A model generated the notes under the pieces. It was not told the origin of the DNA. It saw only the letters and a list, made by a program, of their open reading frames with translations, and did no database searches. 42,133 nt of DNA from positions 1 through 42,133 of the forward strand of contig JAAERL010000446.1 of the NCBI GenBank assembly GCA_024230435.1. Reading direction: 5' to 3'. The stretch comes from Desulfobacteraceae bacterium. GTDB taxonomy: Bacteria; Desulfobacterota; Desulfobacteria; Desulfobacterales; Desulfosarcinaceae. The position numbers and the translations under genes are program-made. This document shows positions 19,501 through 25,870 of the stretch, one piece after another. The stretch's first letter is position 1. The number at the start of each line of letters is the position of its first letter.

Positions 19501-19780
19501 AGCCTGCGCAGCGCGGATGCGGCCGGTCATCATTACCACAGTTACCACCACCTTGGGGCTGCTGCCAATGGCCATCGGTATTCCTCACAAATCCATTTCA
19601 TGGTCGCCCATGGCTACGGCCTTTGTCACCGGGTTGTCATGCTCGACAGTGTTGGCCCTGCTGATTACACCTGCCAACTATGAATTTTTGTCGCAGATTC
19701 GATCCAGAATAAAACAACGAAAATTCAAATTACTCAGGAAACGAAAACTGATGGAACGCGAACTCGTGAAAAAAAAATAA
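16508..19780 (+). CDS. RND-family efflux permease (AcrB-like)
   Basis: The 1090-residue inner-membrane antiporter has the expected duplicated layout: TM1 at about 12-30, a large periplasmic loop, TM2-6 (about 335-500), TM7 near 540, a second periplasmic loop, and TM8-12 (about 910-1065). The proton-relay acidic pair is visible in TM4 as GIIVDDAVIIIENTF. The N-terminus SLKQTVFLNVLFVLLLIAGA and the PVENMPLVDIGKV segment are typical of HAE1-like pumps. It uses the proton gradient to expel substrates. The substrate cannot be assigned. The gene follows the adaptor with 7 bp between them. Confidence 0.93.
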   Translation: MRPVVRYSLKQTVFLNVLFVLLLIAGAFSIATSPVENMPLVDIGKVMIQTVYYGASAEDVEQLVTAKVEQALESLENVDFVQSDSYRNYSSVLVKFIDDSDYKKLYDELRFRVLNIKDELPLGADEPRFLYIDTNMWLPVIIVNISGDLPQRSLERYADELRTRLINVSEVRDVNIAGEYDHEFHVSLDPERLRRYGVTFTQVASAIKSANTKIPSGRFRTGDTGFMLNTGLRLTSQTKTLDIVVRLDGDGNFIRVRDLVTTVRLAHRDPRNIISVNGYRAVRLVVTKELNGNSLKIGEQIRQACRQFEKQHANSGIKLDFTNDSTIEINDSVNTLGGNLLFGMILVTGVLWLTLGFRNALLTAIGIPFSFLCAIIIMKLAGVTINTISLFAFVLVTGIIVDDAVIIIENTFRHIQMGKTRRQAIIDGTGEVMLPIISSAMTTILAFVPMLIMTGSTGDFFSIIPKTVTYALFASLFEALFILPIHIWDWGPRYAGGYAGEGENEEQNFYAHLKSGIFGYLWPIYKRIASWLLDHKVITFSGITLIFGIALTILLLSISGIMPLIEVKFFPGNYFRYHVTIENAADTSIERTDAIVRDISRFIMTLGPGQAQAAAGDAGYYEDQDYVRHRGGNFGQIVVTLPELKNRNFPGQAKDPIPYLGHIRKLIVDYAQDAYENDPARPRVNVFEESDGPPTGKPVNIRITGLTMEDVIQASDHLLTFMRKAPGLNDLIQLTDNRPNLYRTVYFTPRQEAVYEHNLAADQITALVAGALNGMQAGPYRILDDEVDLVVRIARKDDVANISKAGLSEPGDIMSIPVIEDSAAPIYVRDLVTADFGMEPNVRSRYQGKPSITITADLVQGSALNPAAVRLAVDSFYKKHMQDLFAGIALSYGGEFESTSKSFVSLFIAFIIAIMAIYMVLATQFRDYFQPFLILTAVPFALIGVTMGLFFSRTVFTVGSFIATVGLSGVAVNNTLLLIDFMNKRLRLGKPLRQAILEACAARMRPVIITTVTTTLGLLPMAIGIPHKSISWSPMATAFVTGLSCSTVLALLITPANYEFLSQIRSRIKQRKFKLLRKRKLMERELVKKK

Positions 19781-19802
19781 GGCAAGGCTATGCCTGGCTT
19801 CA

Positions 19803-20744
19803 TCAACGGCAAATACTGGCTTCCGTATTGCCCTGGAGCCATTGGGAGGCCCAGAATAACGTTGTTTTGATGGGCGCTTCGGCCCGTGTTGCGCAAAGCT
19901 CCATTTGCTGAACCACTTCTTTGGTCCTGGGCCCGTCCTGGAGCAGGGCAAAAATTTTGGCGCTGCGTTTATAGTAAAACACCGCCAATTTATCTTCCTT
20001 CATAAGAACGTGACACTTGCCCAAACGTTGCAGATCTCTGGCCATATCAAAATATGCTTCCGCTGACCGGTCGAGTTCCAAAGCTTTTGTTAAATGGGGC
20101 GGTGCTTTTTCAGCACGATTCGTATCCATCAGCATTCCGGCCATTACATAATGAATCGCTGACATTATGGCGGGTTCGGTCTTTTGTAGCTGTGCTCTTT
20201 TCAGGGCCTGTCTGAGCAAAACCTCTGCTTGATCAAAATCTTTCCGGGCAATCGCCAATAGCGCCTGTGTTTTTAAAACCAGAAGTTTAACATTTTTACC
20301 CTGAGTATACGGTGACTCAATGATTTGTTTCAATATATCTTCAGCTTCATTGAACTGGCCGTTGCTAATCAGCACGGCCGCTTTATTTGTCCTGGCTTTA
20401 ATTTCCTGTGTGGTAAAATCCAAGTTTTCATAAAGCTCAATGGTTTCGTCGAAAACAGCTAAGGCGCTTTTGTTATCCTCTAAACGAAAATAGGTATTGG
20501 CGATACTGTTCAAGCTGTTTGCGGCTCCAGGCAAATCATCCGCTGCTGTATATCGCTCGTGGGCTTTCTTAAAATCCTTTAAAGCAGAGGAAAAACATCC
20601 CTTGTTATATTTGGCAACACCTTTGTTTAAAAGCCGGGTGCTGTTGCGGATAAATTTCGCAGAACGGTTTATGGGCGGGCTTGAAGAACAACCAATGAAC
20701 ACCGTTGTAATAATACAAACAAATAACATACGATATAAGTACAT
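19803..20744 (-). CDS. TPR lipoprotein
   Basis: The start at 20744 is chosen because GGAAGG lies five bases upstream and the product then opens with a lipoprotein signal (MYLYRMLFVCIITTVFIGC, Cys near 19). The frame extends to 20951, but that would place 69 unrelated residues first. The mature protein of about 295 residues contains at least six degenerate TPR units, for example NKGVAKYNKGCFSSALKDFK, AANSLNSIANTYFRLEDNKS and EAYFDMARDLQRLGKCHVLM. It is likely a periplasmic membrane-anchored scaffold. It converges with the RND gene, ending 22 bp from it, and is divergent from the antiporter gene. Confidence 0.8.
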   Translation of the reverse strand: MYLYRMLFVCIITTVFIGCSSSPPINRSAKFIRNSTRLLNKGVAKYNKGCFSSALKDFKKAHERYTAADDLPGAANSLNSIANTYFRLEDNKSALAVFDETIELYENLDFTTQEIKARTNKAAVLISNGQFNEAEDILKQIIESPYTQGKNVKLLVLKTQALLAIARKDFDQAEVLLRQALKRAQLQKTEPAIMSAIHYVMAGMLMDTNRAEKAPPHLTKALELDRSAEAYFDMARDLQRLGKCHVLMKEDKLAVFYYKRSAKIFALLQDGPRTKEVVQQMELCATRAEAPIKTTLFWASQWLQGNTEASICR

Positions 20745-20831
20745 ATATTCCTTCCAAGCTCCTTGATTTTCAATTTGATCAATAAACATTAATTTACGCG
20801 AACAAACACAAAAAATAAATAGAGTTCTCAC

Positions 20832-20887
20832 AGATTGCACAAGTGCAATCTTAAAATCTTTGACAAGCATGCACAAACAACTATGAT
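20832..20887 (+). promoter_or_regulatory. Sigma70-like promoter with adjacent operator-like palindrome
   Basis: TTGACA (20860-20865) and TATGAT (20882-20887), 16 bp apart, match -35 and -10 boxes and point at the antiporter gene 57 bp further on. Just upstream is a perfect palindrome, AGATTGCAC-AA-GTGCAATCT (20832-20851), a plausible repressor or activator site shared with the divergent TPR lipoprotein gene. Confidence 0.5.
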
Positions 20888-20944
20888 GCCCCTTAAAACT
20901 CTGATATTGGAAGGCAATACGATGAAATACGGGAGGCGGCCGCA

Positions 20945-22432
20945 ATGGCATTCAGTATCGCTTGGATTATCCTTTTAGGTTTGTCGGCGGATTATCTTTT
21001 TAAACGTTTTCACATACCCGGACTTGTAGGCATGTTGTTAGCCGGAGTTCTGACCGGTCCGTATGTTCTGGGTTTGATGTCTGCCGAAATGATGGCAGTT
21101 TCAGGTGATTTTCGAAAAATCGCTTTAGTTGTAATTTTGTTAAGGGCCGGATTTGAGTTACGCCGCGATGCGTTGCACCGGGTCGGACGGGCAGCGGTGA
21201 TCATGAGCTGTCTTCCCGCGGTTTTCGAAATCGGCGGCGTAATGTTAACAGCACCGCACCTGCTCGGCTTTTCTCTTCTTGACAGCGCCGTGCTGGGAAC
21301 TATTCTGGCGGCGGTCTCACCCGCCGTTGTGGTTCCCCTGATGATCGATTTCATCGAAAAGGGCCGCGGAACACGCAAAGGCATCCCTACCTTAATATTA
21401 GGGGCTTCTTCTCTGGATGATGTTTTTGTAATCGTGCTATTTACTGTTATCCTTGGCATAGCCACCGGCAGCCAGACAAACATCGGTTTGCAACTGGCCC
21501 AGATCCCCATATCCGTCGTACTTGGCATCCTGTTGGGCCTGCTGCCCGGCTACTTTCTGGTACGGTTGTTTACACGGTTTAGCTGGAAGCCGCCAAAACG
21601 GACCCTGGTGGTGCTTGGAGCCGCCATTTTACTCACCTGGATCGAAGACAGTCTATCGGACCACATTGCCGTGGCATCTTTGCTTGGCGTTATGGCCATT
21701 GGTTTTATCATCTTGGAAAAATCCGAGGCCGTAGCCCATCTGATTTCCCGCAAACTTAAAACATTGTGGATTTTTGCGGAAATGATCCTTTTCGTCCTGG
21801 TAGGCGCACAAGTCAACATCCATGTTGCCTGGAAAGCCGGATTGGCCGGATCGGCGGTTATTTTCACCGGATTGCTTTTTCGCAGCATCGGCACTTACCT
21901 GTCACTTGCAAAAAGCGGTTTGAATCCTCCCGAGAAGCTGTTTTGCACGGTGGCCTATATTCCCAAGGCAACCGTTCAGGCTGCCATTGGCGCAGTGCCT
22001 ATGGCCGCGGGGCTTGCTTCGGGGGAAATGATTCTGGCCGTAGCGGTGCTGTCTATCGTGCTGACTGCACCGCTGGGCGCAATTGGTATTGCCTATTTGG
22101 GTGAGCGTATTCTTGACCGCGAAGAAAAATCAGCCTACCGGTTTAAATCAATCCGAAACCGCCTCGAGTTGCCCCGTGTTGGCGAACGTATTTTACACCG
22201 GGCAAGCGGCGTTGTATGGAAAGTAATCGAAGAGCGCGAAATATGGCTCACAGGCAATGACAAAACTTCTTCTTTGGCCCCTGCCGGGCAAACTCTTCAG
22301 CCTGTCATATATCAACGCTATTGGCGCGATCAGACAGACGGTAAAGCCGGAACAGGCAGAACACAGGAACACTACTATTATTATACTGATCAGCCTTTTC
22401 AAACCATGTGGGAAGTATTGTATGATTGGTAG
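20945..22432 (+). CDS. Cation/proton antiporter (CPA family)
   Basis: The 495-residue polytopic inner-membrane protein has about 12-13 helices. It contains HIPGLVGMLLAGVLTGPY (23-40), ILAAVSPAVVVPLMI, and the ion-site motif SSLDDVFVIVL with paired Asp at 158-159. These place it in the monovalent cation:proton antiporter superfamily (Na+/H+ or K+/H+). It lacks a C-terminal TrkA-N domain. Instead, residues after about 400 form a soluble tail ending in a Tyr-rich stretch (EHYYYYTDQPFQTMWEVLYDW). GGGAGGC precedes the ATG. Ion specificity cannot be read from the sequence. Confidence 0.88.
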   Translation: MAFSIAWIILLGLSADYLFKRFHIPGLVGMLLAGVLTGPYVLGLMSAEMMAVSGDFRKIALVVILLRAGFELRRDALHRVGRAAVIMSCLPAVFEIGGVMLTAPHLLGFSLLDSAVLGTILAAVSPAVVVPLMIDFIEKGRGTRKGIPTLILGASSLDDVFVIVLFTVILGIATGSQTNIGLQLAQIPISVVLGILLGLLPGYFLVRLFTRFSWKPPKRTLVVLGAAILLTWIEDSLSDHIAVASLLGVMAIGFIILEKSEAVAHLISRKLKTLWIFAEMILFVLVGAQVNIHVAWKAGLAGSAVIFTGLLFRSIGTYLSLAKSGLNPPEKLFCTVAYIPKATVQAAIGAVPMAAGLASGEMILAVAVLSIVLTAPLGAIGIAYLGERILDREEKSAYRFKSIRNRLELPRVGERILHRASGVVWKVIEEREIWLTGNDKTSSLAPAGQTLQPVIYQRYWRDQTDGKAGTGRTQEHYYYYTDQPFQTMWEVLYDW

Positions 22433-22524
22433 TTTCGTGGTCCTTTATTTTTTCACGCTACTGTATTTTTTTTCGCTCGAAATGATAAATGCCAGCGTGT
22501 CTTTACTAAAAAAGGAGGGATGCT

Positions 22525-22869
22525 GTGATCCAGAAATGTTCTTTTGGAAAGATGACCATCAATGGCCGCAAATACGGCTCCGATTTAAAAATTCAACCCA
22601 ATGGCAAAATCATCGATACTTGGTGGCGAGACAAGGGCCATCTTATTGAATACAACGATATCAGCGATTTAATTGCCGGGCAACCCGATATTATTGTCGC
22701 AGGAACCGGTGTTTTTGGCATGATGAAAATCTGTGAAGAACTCAAAGAACGCCTGAGCCGGGATGGTATCCAACTCGTTGCTAAAAAGACCAAACAAGCA
22801 GCGGCAACTTTTAACGAACTTCTCGGGCAAAACAAAAAAGTCGCTGCCTGTTTTCATCTTACTTGTTGA
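22525..22869 (+). CDS. Mth938-like/DUF498 domain protein
   Basis: The 114-residue cytosolic protein starts at GTG 22525 after a strong AAAGGAGGG. Its sequence GKMTINGRKYGSDLKIQPNG, then WWRDKGHLIEYNDI, PDIIVAGTGVFGMM and the C-terminal TFNELLGQNKKVAACFHLTC fits the Mth938-like fold shared with human AAMDC and NDUFAF3. In bacteria and archaea its biochemical role is unclear. It follows the antiporter by 92 bp on the same strand and may be co-transcribed. Confidence 0.85.
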   Translation: MIQKCSFGKMTINGRKYGSDLKIQPNGKIIDTWWRDKGHLIEYNDISDLIAGQPDIIVAGTGVFGMMKICEELKERLSRDGIQLVAKKTKQAAATFNELLGQNKKVAACFHLTC

Positions 22870-22975
22870 TCAAAAAATATGCAGATAACGGCCCTTGGCG
22901 ATCAATAGAAAAAACTGGGAAGGTTAATATAACCCTTCCAGTCTGTAAATCAGCCGGACTCATTCAAGATTAAAA

Positions 22976-23039
22976 TGGCACTTGAGATTCCGCATAAAAG
23001 CGATGATAAATCGCTTAAGTTCAATTTATGCGGGTGCCA
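22976..23039. repeat. Three-part stem-loop
   Basis: TGGCAC pairs with GTGCCA (22976-22981 / 23034-23039), CCGCATAAA with TTTATGCGG (22990-22998 / 23025-23033), and AGCGAT with ATCGCT (22999-23004 / 23010-23015). The stems are separated by an 8-nt bulge on the left and a 9-nt bulge on the right. This ordered structure is longer than a simple terminator and may be a structured RNA or element end. Between it and the Mth938-like gene is a weaker hairpin (22914-22935). Confidence 0.5.
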
Positions 23040-23161
23040 CAACATCAGTATCTGACAACTTCATCAGAATGGATTTGAAATCGCTCTCGCCACTTATTGG
23101 GATATTCCTTTAAAATTTTCCAATATACTAGCTAAAAACTCCGGGTTAGATAGTAGATAAT

Positions 23162-23512
23162 TTAATCTACTGAATCACTTTTATCGGCACTCGCGTCTAT
23201 AGCAATATCAGTATCCGTCTTGTGGTGACAGTGACGGCTTACTTCGATTGTGCGCGGATATATTATTTTAGATACTATACCGGTATCGGTGCCTTGTGTT
23301 ATAATTTTTGGTCCAGCATCTAAATCAGAATTCTTATGCGAACGTAGCTCATGTTGATATTCGCCATGGCCTTCCATATATAAACTAAATTCTTCTGCAG
23401 GTTCCAATTGAAGAACCCCAGTGTATGGAAATAGCTGGTCCCAATTATCTTTAATACAATCAGGTACGTTAGCACTATTTTTAACGTTATCTGGGATGTT
23501 AAAACTACTCAT
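23162..23512 (-). CDS. Small acidic hypothetical protein
   Basis: The ATG at 23512 is chosen because AAGGAGG lies seven bases before it; an upstream frame to 23584 has no ribosome binding site. The 116-residue product has no signal peptide or membrane helix. It contains EEFSLYMEGHGEYQHELRSH and a C-terminus rich in Asp, Ser and His (SRHCHHKTDTDIAIDASADK). The segment EF..YM...G...H recurs in the small ORF at 23937-24104. No family was recognised. Confidence 0.5.
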   Translation of the reverse strand: MSSFNIPDNVKNSANVPDCIKDNWDQLFPYTGVLQLEPAEEFSLYMEGHGEYQHELRSHKNSDLDAGPKIITQGTDTGIVSKIIYPRTIEVSRHCHHKTDTDIAIDASADKSDSVD

Positions 23513-23663
23513 TGTTACCTCCTTGTCCGGTATTTGTTTAATCAGCTCCAACTCATTTGTTTTGATAATCCTTACTACTGACAAGCACCCATTAACAAAA
23601 ACTTATCCATAAATGGCCGATTTGCCTGATATCTTCCTTGTGCTCGAATTTTTAGGGCCCCGG

Positions 23664-23875
23664 AAAAACAGTCAAAATCAGGCCAACAAAAAAATTGGGG
23701 CGCCAAAGTGGTTGTCCCAATTTGGTCCTACTGGAACACCTTCACATCTGCGGGGATAGCGCTCTTGCCGTTGCTGTGAAGCACGAAACCGGTCATCATG
23801 TGAAACATGACGGCCGGCAGTTTATCAAATCTGTGCAACCAGCCCTTCCCGAATACCCTAAATGACAAAACAGAC
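23664..23875 (-). mobile_element. Mobile-element 3' remnant R1 (212 bp)
   Basis: About 93% identical by eye to 24592-24803. On the minus strand both copies keep the same open frame ending FHMMTGFVLHSNG(K/R)SAI, then P(A/T)DVKVFQ and TAG (stop at 23728-23730), followed by a hairpin built from aaattgggac and its inverse. Preservation of the frame in both copies suggests the 3' end of a transposase gene plus the terminal hairpin of its element; the transposase family was not recognised. Confidence 0.6.
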
Positions 23876-23936
23876 CGCGTTCTGCGTAACCGTTACCGCG
23901 TGAACAATCTACGCTTTTTGTGCCGCCAGTGTTCTT

Positions 23937-24104
23937 TTACGGGATCTGGTCCTTGCCGTTTTCGATTTTCTTATGGTGACCTTCGTGCTTCATATATTCT
24001 GTAAACTCATTACTATCGCCGGAAACGTTCTTGGTTTCAGATTTAGTGCCAAGTGAAAAACCTATGACGGTGTTTGGATTGTGCGCATTTTCTATTGGCC
24101 CCAT
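23937..24104 (-). CDS. Small hypothetical protein (55 aa), possibly related to 23162-23512
   Basis: The ATG at 24104 has a strong GAGGAGG seven bases upstream. The product begins MGPIENAHNPNTVIGFSLG and ends FTEYMKHEGHHKKIENGKDQ before IP. Its NEFTEYMKHEGHH parallels EEFSLYMEGHGEYQH in the neighbouring 116-residue protein, with the same strand and the same strong ribosome binding site. It may be a short paralogue or a truncated copy cut by the adjacent R1 element. Confidence 0.45.
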   Translation of the reverse strand: MGPIENAHNPNTVIGFSLGTKSETKNVSGDSNEFTEYMKHEGHHKKIENGKDQIP

Positions 24105-24248
24105 CAATACCTCCTCGGTTTATAGGTTCTAATAAGATGATGAACACATGCAGTTCATGGTTAAAATGTACAAATAGCAACTTTGGTTAAAAAATCCTCT
24201 TGGGCCATACAAATATTATAGAACCTTACACGATTGAAAGATTCTGAA

Positions 24249-24298
24249 GTGACTGCTCCCGGCAATAAATTGCCGGGAATTCTTGCTGGATAATCTTA
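24249..24298 (-). mobile_element. Solo IS-end palindrome
   Basis: GTGACTGCTCCCGGCAA is followed by loop TAAA and TTGCCGGGA (24257-24278), then attcttgctggataatctta. The gtgactgctccc terminus is shared with the right end of the TnpB element at 41961, and the whole unit resembles 33000-33042 (tgctcccggtaatgaattac, then gctggatcatctt). It looks like a stand-alone terminal hairpin of an IS200/IS605-type element. Confidence 0.6.
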
Positions 24299-24591
24299 AA
24301 ATAACGCAAAATACTTTATTTCTAATGACATTACGGTATGTCCGGCGGTACCTTTTTTAAATTGTTGTTCAAAATGTTGATTCTTGCGGTCTAAAAAAAT
24401 TCTTAATAACTTTTATAGATCTAACAAATTGTTGCCGGACCATAAATCTTTAATGTATTTGCTATTAATTAAATCATATAGTGACTGGGAATATATTCAA
24501 TACGATAATTTCTGATTTTGTCCTCAGAAATTTATCTACAAACTTTGTTGTAAGGGTTACAAAAGATGCCTATATAAACGTTATACCACTT

Positions 24592-24803
24592 AAAAACAGT
24601 CAAAATCAGGCCAACTAAAAAATTGGGACGCTAAATTGGTTGTCCCAATTTGGTCCTACTGGAACACCTTCACATCTGTGGGGATAGCGCTCCTGCCGTT
24701 GCTGTGAAGCACGAAACCGGTCATCATGTGAAAAATGGCGGCCGGCAGTTTATCAAATCTGTGCAACCAGCCCTTCCCAAATACTCTAAATGACAAAACA
24801 GAC
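24592..24803 (-). mobile_element. Mobile-element 3' remnant R2 (212 bp)
   Basis: Second copy of R1, same orientation, with the same C-terminal frame (stop TAG at 24656-24658). The terminal palindrome is better preserved here: AAATTGGGAC pairs with GTCCCAATTT around a 12-nt loop. Flanking sequence differs from R1, so the 212 bp are the unit that was copied. Confidence 0.6.
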
Positions 24804-25331
24804 TACTTTTGGTTCATATTTTGCAAATGATGGACGGCATACTCAAAGTGCGAACTGAGACATGTGCAATATAAGTGTGATCTGTAAAGCCAAGTGTGCT
24901 CATTACCATTTGTATTTAAAGGTAATAATTAACTTAATTGCCGCTATTGAAATATATAATCGGTTATACGGATCTTTCAGGTCTGCATTTTAAAAATATA
25001 CATTTTGCAGACTCCACGTATCCTTTTTTATAAACGATGGTGTCTGCAGTGAATGAAATCTTTTCAAGAGGAAAGATTTATCAATATGAAACATATTTAG
25101 AAATCAATTGGCATGAATTGGCAGATTAATTCAGCCTTATTGTTAACCGGCACGGCTTAGAGGCAATGGTATTAAGGTCAGGCTGAAATAATCTCTTTGT
25201 AGATATATGGTTTTTTGCAACCTGCTATTATTATAAAAATTATCAGTGCCTTGGCATGCCGGTTGGTTCCAATGCCAAGGATCTGGGGGAAAATATTAAG
25301 TAAGAACGATTATCGTATAACGAAGATTTTT
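24804..25331. other. AT-rich region with a trace of the lipoprotein/peptidase cassette
   Basis: No intact gene. At 25208-25240 ttttttgcaacctgctattatta matches tctttttgcaacctgccatcatca in the lipoprotein gene (4133-4156), so this may be the last trace of a third lipoprotein copy before the broken peptidase gene. The rest shows no supported feature. Confidence 0.35.
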
Positions 25332-25738
25332 ATGATGGGGGGGGGTAAACGTAGACTCTAAACCTGCTAATGGTGTTGCCTTTTGGTTGGTGTTTACTTT
25401 TGCGGTTGTCTTGTTGCCAAGTGCAAATACAGGACTTTGCGAAGAGGTCAGTTTTGATATCGCTCAAAAGGTAGCCGAGTCAAAAATAGCGCATCATATT
25501 AGCCTTTGCGGGGATTGGAATGGCTGTGGGGAGCCGGTAATCAATAATTTGAAAACTGTAGTTAATATGGAAGACTTCTCCCCAATATATCGTCACGGGC
25601 ATTGAACCGAATAACGAACCGCCCACAGCCGATGCGGGGGACAATGAAACTGTGGACGAAAACAGTTCGATTCAGCTTAATTGCAGCGCCAATGATCCGG
25701 AGGCAATTACCCCCTTAGGGGAAAAGATATTATATTGA
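25332..25738 (+). pseudogene. Third C10 peptidase copy, broken (internal deletion, frameshifts)
   Basis: It starts ATGATG followed by a run of G (nine in total), which puts the signal-peptide codons out of frame; one G fewer would restore ATG to the open frame. The signal peptide ends NTGLCEEVSFD, and KVAESKIAHHISLCGDWNG matches the propeptide of both intact peptidases. After codon VINNLKTVV the whole catalytic domain is missing, and in another frame the sequence resumes with YIVTGIEPNNEPPTADAGDN and SSIQLNCSANDPEAI, the start of the PKD-like domain, ending at TGA 25736-25738. Confidence 0.85.
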
Positions 25739-25870
25739 AAACCGGATAATTTTAAATGGCCGGATGTTACGACCGCAATAACCAGAACGTAAGAAGAAGA
25801 TTAATAGATAAATATTACTACCGGCAGAACTGAAAACTACTTCTGTCCTGAAAATTGAAAGGGTACAACT

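Noticed and set aside
20745-20951. Upstream extension of the TPR lipoprotein frame
   Set aside because: It would hide the lipoprotein signal, overlap the antiporter start and its promoter, and has no ribosome binding site.
22257-22649. Open frame overlapping the antiporter end and Mth938-like start
   Set aside because: It lies in other frames of two well supported genes, and its sequence is not protein-like apart from a short hydrophobic stretch at 22423-22485.
23807-24004. Plus-strand 65-residue frame
   Set aside because: It runs across the boundary of the R1 remnant and antisense to the 55-residue ORF, with no ribosome binding site.
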